From a virus, in the IMG/VR virus record IMGVR_UViG_3300010430_000053, positions 1-55,006 of that record: a stretch of 55,006 nt of DNA; one strand, given 5' to 3'. Positions 1-9,330 of this stretch are shown here, piece by piece. Within the stretch, counting starts at the first letter, position 1. Every line of letters starts with the position of its first letter. The translations under genes were made by a program, and so were the position numbers. The notes under the pieces are model-generated. The model was not told where the DNA came from. It did no database searches and saw only the letters and a list, made by a program, of their open reading frames with translations.

Positions 1-2285
1 AGTCCAGCCGTAGGGGCATACCTAGTGAAAGTAGTGAACCCTGTAATTCTACAAGACCTACTAGAACCTGTGTCGATATAGGTAGAGAAATCATAAGTAC
101 CTTCTGGGGTTGACCCAGAGATATCATCAATGATAAGCCTATCAGGTGTAGGTGCTGTATCTACAACAACATTAGTTTTAGCACCCGTGAAAGTAGGATC
201 TTCTACTTGCTCAAGGACAGTACTTAACAAAGGTAGATCATTTCTGGTAACTAAAATTGTTGTTACATTCTCACTCTGATTTCCACCTTTATCGTAAGCT
301 CTAATCAGGAATGTACCTACTTGTGCTGTAAGAGCAGCGGTTGTAGCAGGTCTAGCTACCTTCTCAATGATAGTGTTAGAGGTTGTCCAAGATGCACCAA
401 TTAACTCAGGACTATGTTTGATAGTATAGTATGATAGATCAAGGTCTGGAACAGCATCCCAACTTAGAAGTAGAGTGTTACCATTAAGTTGTTTTTGAAG
501 GCCTGTAACGTCTGCTGGAGGATCTGAGAGAGCATCCACATTGAAGTCACTCAAGTACTCCCAGTCGCCCTTAACTCCAAAGGTATTAGTGGCCCTAGCA
601 CGGATATCATAGTCACCTCTATCAAGGTCAATACTATTGAATCTACCTAGTTCACCTGTACCAATAGAGGTGTAGTCAGTTTCTGCGGAAGGTTTAACTT
701 GGACCTCTACATGGTCAATCCTTTCAGATTGAGATGAAGATACAGTTATTACTAAAGTGTTTACAAGTTTTTCAGCTAGTACCTGAGCAATTGCAACAGC
801 ATTAACACCTACTGGTGGAACATCAAAAGGTGACAGTAGGTTAGTATTGTCTCTTTCGTAGACAGCACCATCACTAATATCATCAAATACACTTTCAGAT
901 ACTTCTCTAAGGATCATCTGAACTTGTAGATCATATTCATCAGCTAGTCCAAAAGTCCAAGAAGTAACTTCAAACTCTTTATCAACCCATCCAAATCTAG
1001 TGTTGTTTATCTTAACGTTATCACCTACTTGTAATTGGAAGGCTCTCAAACCAAAAGAAGCTGTCATAGTTAACTGTTGTCTATTTCTCTCTAGAGAAAC
1101 ATTAGCAATTCTTCTAGCTTCTTCAAAGTTATCCGTGAAAGGTAAAGCTAAGTCAATATAAGAACTTTGGTTATTATCAGCAGATAAGAAAGCAGTATTA
1201 GTTACCTCAGGGTAATCTGTAACCTGCCAATTAGATTCTTCACCTTTAAAGGTTCCTCTAACAGCATTATAGTTATCTCTTCTGGAATGACGAGTGTTAA
1301 CTGTAATGTTCCCTCTTAGGTCATCCTCATCCAGTGTCAGGGTAGGTTCTGTCCAGTACGCAGGTTTCATTCTCCACTGGCCTTGACCATACCAGATAAG
1401 GCCACCCATAGATGTAAGCAAACCACCAATGTTGTCATAAGGTGTAGCCGAAGTCAAGAATCCACCATTACAAGTGTATCTAGTCTCACCACTAGGTGTA
1501 TCTACTCTATCACAAACATCAGCAGCAGAAGACACTAGGTCATCATCAATGTTAATAGAACTCTCACCTAAACCATAAACACCACTACTTAGGTAGTCTC
1601 TTAGGCATAAGGCTGGGTTATCTGACCAAGCAGTAGATCCATCACGGGGGTCATAAACTTTCTTACCTTTGATCACCGCAGTAATCTCGGGAACACCATT
1701 AGGGAAGGCATCAGAGTCATGTGTCAACCTGATATACAGGTAGGATAGGCCTCTTAGTCTATGCTGGTCTGTCCACTCTGGAACCTCACTAACTAGGAGA
1801 GGCTCTGCTAACTGATCTGGACTACCTAGGTGAGCTTTAATAGTAACCTTCTCATCATACCTCTCTGGAAATACAACGTTACCATTTTTATTTATTGTAG
1901 CCTTCTCATCATTTATATAGATCTCATCAAAAGACTCAATCTCATGTCCAGTGAAAGCAATTACCCTATGCAGCTGCTTATTACTACTACCTGTAGTCGA
2001 GTCAAACACTCTAGCTCCACCAACCTTCACTCTACCATAAACAATCTGATGGTCTAAAGCAGAACCATTCTGGGTGACTTGGTAACCTCTATTTGTACCA
2101 GCAGTAGAGGGTTTAGGTGTAAGGGCACTTAAGGCAGAACCTAAAGCTGTTGTAACAAGGAAGTGACTTAATGCCTGCATACCAAGTGTAGCAGTCACAC
2201 CGAAAAGGGTAGCACCGAAGGCTAAAGAACTTGTAGCCGCACCTACAGCCGTTGATGCGAGTGCCATACCAGCAGAGATAGCCAT
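1..2285 (-). CDS. Tail tip (host specificity, gpJ-like) protein, N-terminal part; runs off the left edge
   Basis: This is the large central tail-tip/fibre protein that closes the tail tube and contacts the host. The frame is open from an ATG at 2285, preceded by a GGAG ribosome site, to the window edge (761 codons). The N-terminal 40 residues are small and hydrophobic, then comes a gpJ-type core. From about residue 480 there are fibronectin type III-like stretches (for example VTGLQKQLNGNTLLLSWD). It is the last gene of the tail cluster after the GNAT-like gene, the usual place for gpJ. At the edge two bases of a codon remain. Joined to the right edge they complete a Leu codon and the frame continues into 54436..55006, so the full protein would be about 951 aa. 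Confidence 0.85.
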   Translation of the reverse strand, partial: MAISAGMALASTAVGAATSSLAFGATLFGVTATLGMQALSHFLVTTALGSALSALTPKPSTAGTNRGYQVTQNGSALDHQIVYGRVKVGGARVFDSTTGSSNKQLHRVIAFTGHEIESFDEIYINDEKATINKNGNVVFPERYDEKVTIKAHLGSPDQLAEPLLVSEVPEWTDQHRLRGLSYLYIRLTHDSDAFPNGVPEITAVIKGKKVYDPRDGSTAWSDNPALCLRDYLSSGVYGLGESSINIDDDLVSSAADVCDRVDTPSGETRYTCNGGFLTSATPYDNIGGLLTSMGGLIWYGQGQWRMKPAYWTEPTLTLDEDDLRGNITVNTRHSRRDNYNAVRGTFKGEESNWQVTDYPEVTNTAFLSADNNQSSYIDLALPFTDNFEEARRIANVSLERNRQQLTMTASFGLRAFQLQVGDNVKINNTRFGWVDKEFEVTSWTFGLADEYDLQVQMILREVSESVFDDISDGAVYERDNTNLLSPFDVPPVGVNAVAIAQVLAEKLVNTLVITVSSSQSERIDHVEVQVKPSAETDYTSIGTGELGRFNSIDLDRGDYDIRARATNTFGVKGDWEYLSDFNVDALSDPPADVTGLQKQLNGNTLLLSWDAVPDLDLSYYTIKHSPELIGASWTTSNTIIEKVARPATTAALTAQVGTFLIRAYDKGGNQSENVTTILVTRNDLPLLSTVLEQVEDPTFTGAKTNVVVDTAPTPDRLIIDDISGSTPEGTYDFSTYIDTGSSRSCRITGFTTFTRYAPTAG

Positions 2286-2286
2286 A

Positions 2287-2742
2287 TTAGTCTCCTAAGT
2301 ATTTAGAGTAAACAGTCTCAATTGAATTGTAACCCAAGAATTTCATTAGTGAATGAAAAGGTTTATGATTTTTAGTGTTGATATTAAGTACTGACACCCC
2401 ATCCTCTTTGAGATACTTCTCTGCAAACTTAATAAGTTTCAATCCAGTCCTACCTTTTCGGTATTCTTTAGATACAAATATTAAGTCATTACAAGCAAAC
2501 AAGTGATCCTTATAATGGATATGAGGGGCTACAATAACTACAAAGTAACCAATTAGTTTACCTTCTAAACGAGCAGTAAAAATCTTTAGTTTACCTTGAT
2601 CTTCCAAAAGATAGTAAGTATCCCAATCAGGGTTTACCTTGATCTTATCTTTGTTCAAGGCTATGTCTTCCCAGTGTTCTTCTAGAAGTGGTTTAGCCTC
2701 ATCTACAACTTGATGTAGAAACTCTTGTTTAAACTCAGTCAT
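2287..2742 (-). CDS. GNAT-family N-acetyltransferase-like protein in the tail cluster
   Basis: A 151-aa protein with a GNAT acyl-CoA binding motif (YRKGRTGLKLIKFAEKYL around residues 95-112) and a C-terminal FLGYNSIETVY strand typical of the fold. I chose the ATG at 2742 because GGGGGAG lies directly upstream. A longer frame to 2787 has no such site and overlaps the previous gene more. The gene overlaps the tail gene before it by 8 bp and ends one base before the tail-tip gene, so it is co-translated with tail genes. The substrate is unknown. Acetyltransferases in this position are known in several phages, and modification of a tail or host protein is only a guess. Confidence 0.75.
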   Translation of the reverse strand: MTEFKQEFLHQVVDEAKPLLEEHWEDIALNKDKIKVNPDWDTYYLLEDQGKLKIFTARLEGKLIGYFVVIVAPHIHYKDHLFACNDLIFVSKEYRKGRTGLKLIKFAEKYLKEDGVSVLNINTKNHKPFHSLMKFLGYNSIETVYSKYLGD

Positions 2743-3367
2743 AATCTCTCCCCCAAACGATATCTTTATCCTGCAAAGCTTCCACAAAATCTAAACCTAA
2801 GTCACCCGGATAAACTGACTTCTGGTAAGCTGAGGTAAATCTAGCTACCCTAGCTCTTTCCAAGTCTACTAGTTTATTCTCTAAAGTAAGTTGTACTGTG
2901 CAAGTATCTGGTGTTTCCTCAATGTTCATCTGATCCATATAACCAGTAAAGATTTGACTGAGGTTTGTACTACCAGACTCTAGAGAGATACGATCACCAT
3001 TCTCCATAAGAATGTAATCACCAGACTCTAGGTTCAGCAATCCTTTTGTGAAGTTACCAAAGTATATATTAGCTTGTCTACCTTGATATGGCTCCGATAA
3101 AGCTAAAGAGAGTACCTCAGTAGGAATACCACTAAAAGTAACAGTGGCACCCTTTACTGAGATATCTGTAGTCTCTTCAACGGAGTCAACTTGTAGAAGA
3201 TCACCAGATCCAAACCAGTCTACACCTTGATAATTAAGTGTACCATAACCAGTCCAGAGACGCAAGACCTGATCACCATCGAAAAGTAATTCTACAGCAA
3301 AGAAGGGATAGAAAACGCTATCCTCTAAGCTGTCAATAGTTTTCTGAGTAATGTCTCTTGTTGACAT
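2735..3367 (-). CDS. Tail tip-associated minor tail protein
   Basis: A 210-aa protein between the 195-aa minor tail protein and the tail-tip gene. It has beta-rich, repeat-like segments (NLESGDYILMENGDRISLESG) and a conserved-looking WTGYGTLNYQGVDWFGSGDLL stretch near residue 38-58, resembling DUF2163-like tail proteins that sit just before the central fibre. The start at 3367 has AGGAGG six bases upstream. The role (tail-tip assembly or hub) is inferred from position and length. I see no enzymatic motif. Confidence 0.6.
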   Translation of the reverse strand: MSTRDITQKTIDSLEDSVFYPFFAVELLFDGDQVLRLWTGYGTLNYQGVDWFGSGDLLQVDSVEETTDISVKGATVTFSGIPTEVLSLALSEPYQGRQANIYFGNFTKGLLNLESGDYILMENGDRISLESGSTNLSQIFTGYMDQMNIEETPDTCTVQLTLENKLVDLERARVARFTSAYQKSVYPGDLGLDFVEALQDKDIVWGRDYD

Positions 3368-3377
3368 GATGACCTCC

Positions 3378-3965
3378 TTAGGTAATTGCTTCTACAGCCT
3401 CAAAAGATATACTGTAAGCACTTTGATTATTAATACCCCAAGAGGAAGTATTACTGTTTAATCTAAAGACACCTTTAGGGTTACTAATAACAGCAACCTC
3501 AGAAGTATAATTAGATCTTAATGCTGGCCAGATCTCTAACTCACCATCACCAGTTTGATCCACTAATACATGATGTAGCTTAGCAGAAGAACCTGAACCT
3601 AGTTGGATGTAATCACCAGCTAGTAGTGAGCCAGTCATAACTACAGAAACAGTTTCCTCTCCGATGGTACCTGTAACTACACAAGATGAGACGTCACCCC
3701 TAGGTGTAGCATAATCAGGGTCACCTAGTAAGAAAGTACCCACTTGACCTTTTAGAGCTACTAACATAGCTTTCCACTCTGCGGAATGTTCCCTACGTAC
3801 ATTAGGGATAGTAACAGAAGCTTCCCACTTTTGTCCAGTATGAGCAATGATCTGTTGTTTAAAAGTGAAGGGGGATTGAGAACTACCTACGGCATTAACT
3901 GACCGTAGTTCAATACTCTCAATCCCAATTGTAGTTGGTGTGTTTAAAGGGTAGCTGATTGCCAT
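3378..3965 (-). CDS. Minor tail protein (distal tail/tip assembly)
   Basis: A 195-aa protein directly downstream of the tape measure, where siphophages place distal-tail or minor tail proteins. It is beta-rich, with WEASVTIPNVRREHSAEWKA and VGTFLLGDPDYATPRG segments seen in tail proteins of lambda-like marine phages. It starts at 3965 with AGAGG upstream and lies 18 bp after the tape measure gene. The assignment rests mainly on order and general character. A direct homologue cannot be named from sequence alone. Confidence 0.6.
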   Translation of the reverse strand: MAISYPLNTPTTIGIESIELRSVNAVGSSQSPFTFKQQIIAHTGQKWEASVTIPNVRREHSAEWKAMLVALKGQVGTFLLGDPDYATPRGDVSSCVVTGTIGEETVSVVMTGSLLAGDYIQLGSGSSAKLHHVLVDQTGDGELEIWPALRSNYTSEVAVISNPKGVFRLNSNTSSWGINNQSAYSISFEAVEAIT

Positions 3966-3983
3966 ATTAACCTCTTATCTTTA

Positions 3984-6317
3984 TTAACCAAAGGTAGACT
4001 TCATAGGTCCACCTCTACGTCTTTGGGTCATTACAGCAGAGACAGATTGTTCCACAATAGGACCAGCAGCTTTATTGACAACTTGGACTGATTGCTGTTC
4101 AGCTTGAGTTAAGATCTGTCCAATTAACTCAGGTGACAACTGTACCTGAACAACAGAAGTTCCACCACCCCCACTAGAGGCTACACCTAGTTTACCATCA
4201 CTGCCTCTCTTAAGTGGCATGATAGCTTCTGGTCCAGCTTCCCCCATAACTCCTAGACCACCAGAATGACCAAAGGCTGTAGGGGAATTAACTACACCAC
4301 CATTAGCAAACATCTGTACACCACCAGAGAAGGCTCCACCATTAGCCATAAGTAGACCTGATAGTAAGTCACTACCAGCCTGTGCTAGAGGTGTAACAAT
4401 CTCTTGTTGATAAATACTTTCGATAATGTTAAACATCATTTGTTTGAAAGCATCTTCCACGGATTCTGTTTGAGTGATGATATCCATGAGACCATTAGAG
4501 ATACTACTTTGGATATCTTGTTCCAACTGTAGTTTCTCTTCAAGAGCTATCTTTTCTCTAACATAACTTTCCAGTCTTTCATCAGAGATATCATATCCTT
4601 TAGATAGAACCTGTTCACGTAGTTTGTAGACTTCTGACGTAACTTCACGTTCTCTTTCTGATAGGCCTAGTAGTTCTTCTTTAAAGTCTAGCTCTCTTTG
4701 TAGGCCAGCGAGGAAATCAGAGGCAGTTTCTTTAGATCCTCCAGATCCACCTCTTTTAGTTTTATTTTTGAACTTGTCGATAGCACCTTGGATATCAAAA
4801 CCTGTCAGTACTTGAGTACCACCGGGCATTCCACCTGAACCTCTACCAGAATATGTTTTTGTTAGGTTGACTAAGGAAAGAGCCTCAGCAAGACTGACAC
4901 CTAAGTTCGCAGCTAGTATAGCTGCTTCTTTAGCCGCCTCAGATATACCTTTAGATATATCTACATCTGCCAACCTTAATACCTCCTTAGCACCTTCACT
5001 TAACTCATCTACTAAGTCTTGAGTGGCTAAGAACATCTTCGCCATATTCTCAACATACTCTTCTGTACCTAGAGGATCAACAGAGTCTTTAGATTGGTGT
5101 TTAGCTACACCATCTAGAAGGTTTTTATACTCGGCCTCTTCCTCAGCAATGGCAGCATTCATTCTTTTGATCTCGGACTGCCAGTACTTTTGAGAGGCTT
5201 CCTCCTTGGACTGAAAAGCTTCTATAGACGCCTCTATCTCCCACTTCGTCTGCGTTTCTAGAACTTCTAAGTATTCTTGTAACCTCAGACGATTGAGTTC
5301 TCTAGTAGCTTCTCTCTCTGCTTTCAGTGCTACTTGGTAATCTTCAAACCCCGAAGCCCTAGGCTCCAGAACAGGATCAATACCTGTAGCTAACATTTGC
5401 TTGTGTTTTTGTAACCTATCTAACCTTGCTTCTTCAGTTTTAGCTTGTGCCTCTGCTAATGTCAATTGCTCTTTAGAGACACCTAAACCTAAAGCTTTCT
5501 GATTACGAAAATACTCTTCCACCGCTTCATTAATACTTGTGATACGTTCTTCCAAAGACTTAGCACCGGTTTCGGCTTGAGCCATCTGATCTTTGGATTT
5601 CATCCAAGCAGCCCCAAAGGCACCAACCAAAGCAGCACCAATAGACAGTGTAGCACCCCAAGGTCCACTGATAAGACCAAACAACTGGGCACCCTGTTGA
5701 CCAAAGGCTACAAAGGCGGATGTCCCACCTTGAACCTGAACAACAAAGTCAGACATTTGGTAACCAAACTGTTGGGTGTAAGCTCCAAACTTGTTTAGAG
5801 ATTTACCTGCCCTTTTACCCCCTTCAACGAATTGGTTAGACCATCCAGCAGTTCCATTCAAGAACTGCCTGTACTCCATCTTTAGGTTCTCTACTGTTTC
5901 AGCGTGTCTACTATTAGAAATAGCGCCTTTCTGGTGAGCTTCATTCAATTCTCTTAGGGTATTTTTGAATTGGTTAGCTGATCTATATACAGGGTTATAT
6001 TTACTCTTTAGTGTCTCCAGAGCTTTGGCTTGCTTAACCATTTCTTTTGTAGATGCAGAAGTCTCTCTAGCACTCTTTAAAGTAGCTCTCGAATAAGCAT
6101 TAACGGAGTTTCTGGCTTGAATACTGCCACCAGATTGTTTCTGTAATTGTGTAGCTAACAAACCTACCTGATCAGAATATTGCTTTGCTGTCAAACTACC
6201 AGAGGCTTCAGCTTTAGCTAACTTCCTGATTTGAGTCTCAACCTTAGTAGACTCTTTGAAAGCTTTAGTTAGTTGTGTAGTGTCAACAATAAAGGTTAGG
6301 TCTGTGTTATTAGCCAT
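3984..6317 (-). CDS. Tail tape measure protein
   Basis: This 777-aa protein sets tail length and is probably ejected with the DNA. It is the longest gene of the late block. Long charged and Ala-rich helical stretches cover residues 60-160 and 250-420. A hydrophobic, glycine-rich segment lies around residues 205-240 (GPWGATLSIGAALVGAFGAAW). The C-terminal GG-rich block (FANGGVVNSPTAFGHSGGLGV, then GEAGPEAIMPL) is characteristic of lambda gpH-type proteins. It starts at 6317 with AAGGAAA upstream and overlaps the end of the chaperone extension by 8 bp, as usual for the gpG/gpGT/tape-measure arrangement. Confidence 0.93.
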   Translation of the reverse strand: MANNTDLTFIVDTTQLTKAFKESTKVETQIRKLAKAEASGSLTAKQYSDQVGLLATQLQKQSGGSIQARNSVNAYSRATLKSARETSASTKEMVKQAKALETLKSKYNPVYRSANQFKNTLRELNEAHQKGAISNSRHAETVENLKMEYRQFLNGTAGWSNQFVEGGKRAGKSLNKFGAYTQQFGYQMSDFVVQVQGGTSAFVAFGQQGAQLFGLISGPWGATLSIGAALVGAFGAAWMKSKDQMAQAETGAKSLEERITSINEAVEEYFRNQKALGLGVSKEQLTLAEAQAKTEEARLDRLQKHKQMLATGIDPVLEPRASGFEDYQVALKAEREATRELNRLRLQEYLEVLETQTKWEIEASIEAFQSKEEASQKYWQSEIKRMNAAIAEEEAEYKNLLDGVAKHQSKDSVDPLGTEEYVENMAKMFLATQDLVDELSEGAKEVLRLADVDISKGISEAAKEAAILAANLGVSLAEALSLVNLTKTYSGRGSGGMPGGTQVLTGFDIQGAIDKFKNKTKRGGSGGSKETASDFLAGLQRELDFKEELLGLSEREREVTSEVYKLREQVLSKGYDISDERLESYVREKIALEEKLQLEQDIQSSISNGLMDIITQTESVEDAFKQMMFNIIESIYQQEIVTPLAQAGSDLLSGLLMANGGAFSGGVQMFANGGVVNSPTAFGHSGGLGVMGEAGPEAIMPLKRGSDGKLGVASSGGGGTSVVQVQLSPELIGQILTQAEQQSVQVVNKAAGPIVEQSVSAVMTQRRRGGPMKSTFG

Positions 6318-6671
6318 TTGCTTTCCTTAAGAATGTCTGATCTAGTCTAAGTAATGTGTCAATCTCATGAGGCCTAAGTTTTGTATTAGTTAGTTCCATC
6401 CAAGATTTAATGTCCGTCTGGTTGATTGGGTTAACACCGGTATAACTTTGGCTTCTTGTGTTACTTAAACGACAAAAGGCAACCCAGACATTCCCTAGAA
6501 GAGAAGGAAACTTTACAGGCTCCTTTAAATCCTCTGGCGTATGTCCAAGCTGCCTTTCTACTTGTTTAAGGTGATCCCTTTTAGTAACGCCCGTACCTTC
6601 TGGTGCATTCAAGTCAAACTGATGGTCAGCCCAAACTATAAGATCATCAACCAGACTTAAGTAAAAGCCTC
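6310..6671 (-). CDS. Tail assembly chaperone extension (gpT-like), expressed by -1 frameshift
   Basis: This second chaperone frame has no credible start. Its only early initiator would be a TTG inside the frame, and coding-like sequence (YLSLVDDLIVWADHQF) continues upstream of it to a stop-bounded window at 6661-6671. The frame is -1 relative to the upstream chaperone. Within the shared window the codons read GAG GCT TTT ACT TAA, so a tRNA-Phe on UUU can slip back one base and pair perfectly again. The fused product would be about 247 aa. This matches the lambda G/GT organisation ahead of the tape measure. The heptamer is not a classical X XXY YYZ site, so the exact slip position is inferred. 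Confidence 0.75.
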
Positions 6672-7052
6672 AGAGTTATTCAGGCCTTTTTCCAACTGGG
6701 TACGTAGACCATAAACTTTAATATAAAGTTCTTTGGCTTGTTTTACAGTTAGTTTAGGTGTCTCACCACCAAGAGTAATATTCCACTCTTTAGTAATCTT
6801 AGCTAGTAGGTCCAATGCATTAGCATCCATATCAGCAGCTTTAGGTTTAATATCTTCACCTTCTGATAGAGCTTTAGCTAGTCTCAAGTCAGCTTGACTG
6901 TACATAACCTCTTTATATTTATCAGAGAAAGTATTCCATAGTGTGATAGTCATAGGAGATTTATCTGGGTTAACCATTGTCTCTTCTGTCACAGGATGTT
7001 TGATTTCAACTGTAATTGTATCTGATGTTGGGATAAGTGTTTGCAAGTCCAT
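6657..7052 (-). CDS. Tail assembly chaperone (gpG-like)
   Basis: A 131-aa acidic/helical protein that would coat the tape measure before tail-tube polymerisation. It lies between the major tail protein and the tape measure, the standard place for the G protein, and has the usual size. Features include VNPDKSPMTITLWNTFSDKYKE near the N-terminus and the helix PKLTVKQAKELYIKVYGLRTQLEKG near the end. Its last five codons overlap the -1 frame that carries the extension. An inverted repeat with a TATACT box lies just upstream (7078..7112). Confidence 0.85.
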   Translation of the reverse strand: MDLQTLIPTSDTITVEIKHPVTEETMVNPDKSPMTITLWNTFSDKYKEVMYSQADLRLAKALSEGEDIKPKAADMDANALDLLAKITKEWNITLGGETPKLTVKQAKELYIKVYGLRTQLEKGLNNSEAFT

Positions 7053-7077
7053 TGTCGGGTTCCTTTGTAATGTTTCT

Positions 7078-7112
7078 TTAGTGTAACCTAAAGTATACTA
7101 ATGTTACACTAA
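7078..7112 (-). promoter_or_regulatory. 10-bp inverted repeat around a TATACT box upstream of the tail chaperone gene
   Basis: Arms 7078..7087 and 7103..7112 are perfect 10-bp complements separated by 15 bases. Read on the minus strand the loop contains TATACT. The right-hand arm shares GTTACACTAA with the dyad promoter at 38322..38358. There is no TTGACA at the usual distance, so this may need an activator or may be an operator or transcript hairpin rather than a promoter. Confidence 0.45.
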
Positions 7113-7138
7113 GGTAACTTGTCGGGAGTTTAATCTTT

Positions 7139-7173
7139 GGCTGGGAACCTAACCCGACATTCGATCCCCAGCC
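7139..7173 (-). terminator. Hairpin after the major tail protein gene (attenuator or mRNA end)
   Basis: GGCTGGG (7139..7145) pairs with CCCAGCC (7167..7173) across a 21-base loop, just downstream of the major tail protein stop at 7186. There is no T-run, so it is more likely an mRNA-stabilising or attenuating hairpin than a strong terminator. Confidence 0.4.
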
Positions 7174-7185
7174 TCCCCTAAGGGA

Positions 7186-8121
7186 TTAGACAGTCTCAGG
7201 ACGTTCGATGTACATGTTAGTTCCAGTTGTGTCATCATAGATAGCTACAAAAGGCATTGTGATAATACGGCTTGTAGGACCATCAACAGGTACATCAGCA
7301 CCATTAACTTTGATACGAGGGAAACCAAATGTGTATAGGTTAGCCCCACTTGGGTCATCTACTGATACAATCATCTCTGATTCTGTTTCGTTAAGGAAAC
7401 GATTTAGGAGATCAGCGTCTTCAAAGTAAGCTGTTAGAGTACCTTCAATAGTAGACATACCATATTCAAGCTGTGGAGTGCTGTCATCACCAACTACAAA
7501 TGTAGGGTTGATAGCATTGTCTACAGTGAATTCAAGGCCTGTAACGATAGCTTTAGATGTAGCACCACCAACATCACCAATCTGCATGTCACCTGAATAG
7601 GCATCAAAAGGTTGGTTAGTAGAGACAGCATCTACAGTTTTACCTGTACCACTGACTGTCATATCTTTACCTACCATAGAGAAGGTAGTTGTTACCATCT
7701 GGTTAGGTGCAATAGATACAGCCATTGAAGATACCGAGCAACCTGTGAAAACTCTATATTGAGCAATATCATTTGCAGCATCTTCGATAGAGAATGTCTG
7801 GAGATCAACACCAGTTTTAAGGATGTCTGGAGAAGCTACAGGAGTAGTGTCCCAAGTCCCAAACATAGCAGCTTCTAGCCACTCATCAAAGTCATCAGCC
7901 CTAAGGTCAACAACTACGTCACCTGCTGATTGTCTGTTACCGTGACGGTCTACTCTAAGCATACGGTCTGGTTGGATTTCATTACCTTGAACTCTATCTT
8001 TTGATAGGTTTAGGGAGTGTGTATTATAAGCTAATGCTTGGAAGTTACCTGCGGGTGTAGTACCAAAAGTTACTTCTTTAAGGTAAGATAGACCACTACG
8101 TGACCCTTGTGCGAATGCCAT
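7186..8121 (-). CDS. Major tail (tube) protein
   Basis: A 311-aa structural protein expected to form the tail tube. The N-terminus (MAFAQGSRSGLSYLKEVTFGTTP) and the pattern of beta strands with VVVDLRADDFDEWLEAAMFG around residues 68-87 match the phage tail-tube family of lambda-like marine siphophages. The stretch LEYGMSTIEGTLTAYFED near residue 222 is also typical. It lies between the tail terminator and the chaperone genes, and the downstream hairpin fits a strongly expressed gene. Confidence 0.88.
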   Translation of the reverse strand: MAFAQGSRSGLSYLKEVTFGTTPAGNFQALAYNTHSLNLSKDRVQGNEIQPDRMLRVDRHGNRQSAGDVVVDLRADDFDEWLEAAMFGTWDTTPVASPDILKTGVDLQTFSIEDAANDIAQYRVFTGCSVSSMAVSIAPNQMVTTTFSMVGKDMTVSGTGKTVDAVSTNQPFDAYSGDMQIGDVGGATSKAIVTGLEFTVDNAINPTFVVGDDSTPQLEYGMSTIEGTLTAYFEDADLLNRFLNETESEMIVSVDDPSGANLYTFGFPRIKVNGADVPVDGPTSRIITMPFVAIYDDTTGTNMYIERPETV

Positions 8122-8138
8122 AATGGATTCTCCTGAGA

Positions 8139-8546
8139 TTAGGTGTTAGTATAGACGTACCAGCCAACATTAACTGGGACTACGTAGAAGGCACCCTCTT
8201 TAGTACCAACTTCTTTGTCAACATATCGGGTTGTGATTGTCAGGCCATCGAAGGTGATATCCGTGTTAGCCTCAAAGGCAGTAATTAAATCAGAAACTAC
8301 TTGTGTAGCAGAGCCTCTACCGGATTCAGTGGAGACATTACATTCTAACCTAAAGACACCTTGGTAATAAGTTTGGAAGGATTGACCTCTAGAAGCCGGT
8401 TCCCTTACTGTAGGGATAAATAAGGCTTCAATATAATCAGTACCAACCGTGGGTGTATATGTGCCATTCTCAAAAGATACATCAGGAACCCCAGCAATAG
8501 CTAGTAGATGTGTCTCTAGGGCAGCTTCAATCTTTTCATAAGACAT
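8139..8546 (-). CDS. Tail terminator protein
   Basis: A 135-aa protein of the tail-completion type that caps the finished tail tube. Size and pattern fit the DUF4128-like family: an N-terminal helix (YEKIEAALETHLLAIAG), a YIEALFIPTVREPASRG strand region and a final GAFYVVPVNVGWYVYTNT. It sits between the gp10-like connector gene and the major tail protein. It touches the preceding gene by one base at 8546, indicating translational coupling. Confidence 0.75.
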   Translation of the reverse strand: MSYEKIEAALETHLLAIAGVPDVSFENGTYTPTVGTDYIEALFIPTVREPASRGQSFQTYYQGVFRLECNVSTESGRGSATQVVSDLITAFEANTDITFDGLTITTRYVDKEVGTKEGAFYVVPVNVGWYVYTNT

Positions 8547-8968
8547 TATCTGTTTTTATCCTTTACTGTAGCAAGGATTTTACCTAAGGCCATACCATTG
8601 CCCCTTCTAGGGACCATGTGAGGTCCATGAGGTGCCCTATTACGGACTACAGCACCACCAGAGGTTATAATAGATTCTCCGTGTGTGGTTAGGTCTTTGG
8701 TTAATTCTTTAGCTATGTGATTAGACTTCACAGCTTGTTTATTTTGCCCACCCGTTCTACCGGGAGCTTTAGAGGATTTACTTCTACCTCCACCAGAACC
8801 TTTAGGAACGATGGACCAACTCTCTACGAATGCCCCTGTGTCCACAGGAGAGGCCTGTACAGCGTCACTGGCAACTTTAAGCACCTTGGCCTTAGCAGCT
8901 TCCTTAGCGGCTCTCTCCATGGCTTCTAGCTTGACTGAGAGGGATTGAGAGTTTACCTTAATTTTCAT
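8546..8968 (-). CDS. HK97 gp10-like head-tail connector protein
   Basis: A 140-aa protein with the hallmarks of the HK97 gp10 family: an N-terminal amphipathic helix followed by ASDAVQASPVDTGAFVESWSIVPKG (residues about 32-56) and the late APHGPHMVPRRG segment. These proteins join the head connector to the tail. It overlaps the previous gene by 4 bp and the tail terminator by one base, forming a tight morphogenesis cassette. Confidence 0.82.
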   Translation of the reverse strand: MKIKVNSQSLSVKLEAMERAAKEAAKAKVLKVASDAVQASPVDTGAFVESWSIVPKGSGGGRSKSSKAPGRTGGQNKQAVKSNHIAKELTKDLTTHGESIITSGGAVVRNRAPHGPHMVPRRGNGMALGKILATVKDKNR

Positions 8969-9330
8969 TGTCTGACCTGACAGATATATAAAGCTACCGC
9001 TGATCCTTCATAGATAGTCCTGTAGGAAACAACTTTAACTTCTTTATCTACACCGGTCACCTTAGTACCAACTACAGGGGCAGGTGTAGGATCTCCAGAA
9101 GTATCTATAGAGGCTAGGAGTAATTTCCTGTCCCCAAACAATATAGAACCATTATCTATTTCTGATAAGTTGTAGTCGGCCATATAACCAATTACAGTAG
9201 AGTTTGAAGATGTTCCAGAGTATGTACCAGTAGAAGCATCGTAAGTAGCACCAGATGTGTACTCTAGGGTTACGTTCTGCCCTTTATCTTCTAGGATATA
9301 AAGCATAGCAGTTGCAATAGTATTCAACAT
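8965..9330 (-). CDS. Head closure / head-tail joining protein
   Basis: A 121-aa beta-rich protein in the position of head-closure (gpFII/gp16-like) proteins. The segment SILFGDRKLLLASIDTSG followed by VGTKVTGVDKEVKVVSYRTI looks like the beta-barrel core of such adaptors. It overlaps its neighbours on both sides by 1-4 bp. The family call rests mostly on order and fold character. Confidence 0.65.
   Translation of the reverse strand: MLNTIATAMLYILEDKGQNVTLEYTSGATYDASTGTYSGTSSNSTVIGYMADYNLSEIDNGSILFGDRKLLLASIDTSGDPTPAPVVGTKVTGVDKEVKVVSYRTIYEGSAVALYICQVRQ

Noticed and set aside
6310-6612. Independent gene starting with TTG for the second tail chaperone frame
   Set aside because: No ribosome site, and coding-like sequence continues upstream of the TTG to the overlap window. 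Frameshift is the better explanation.
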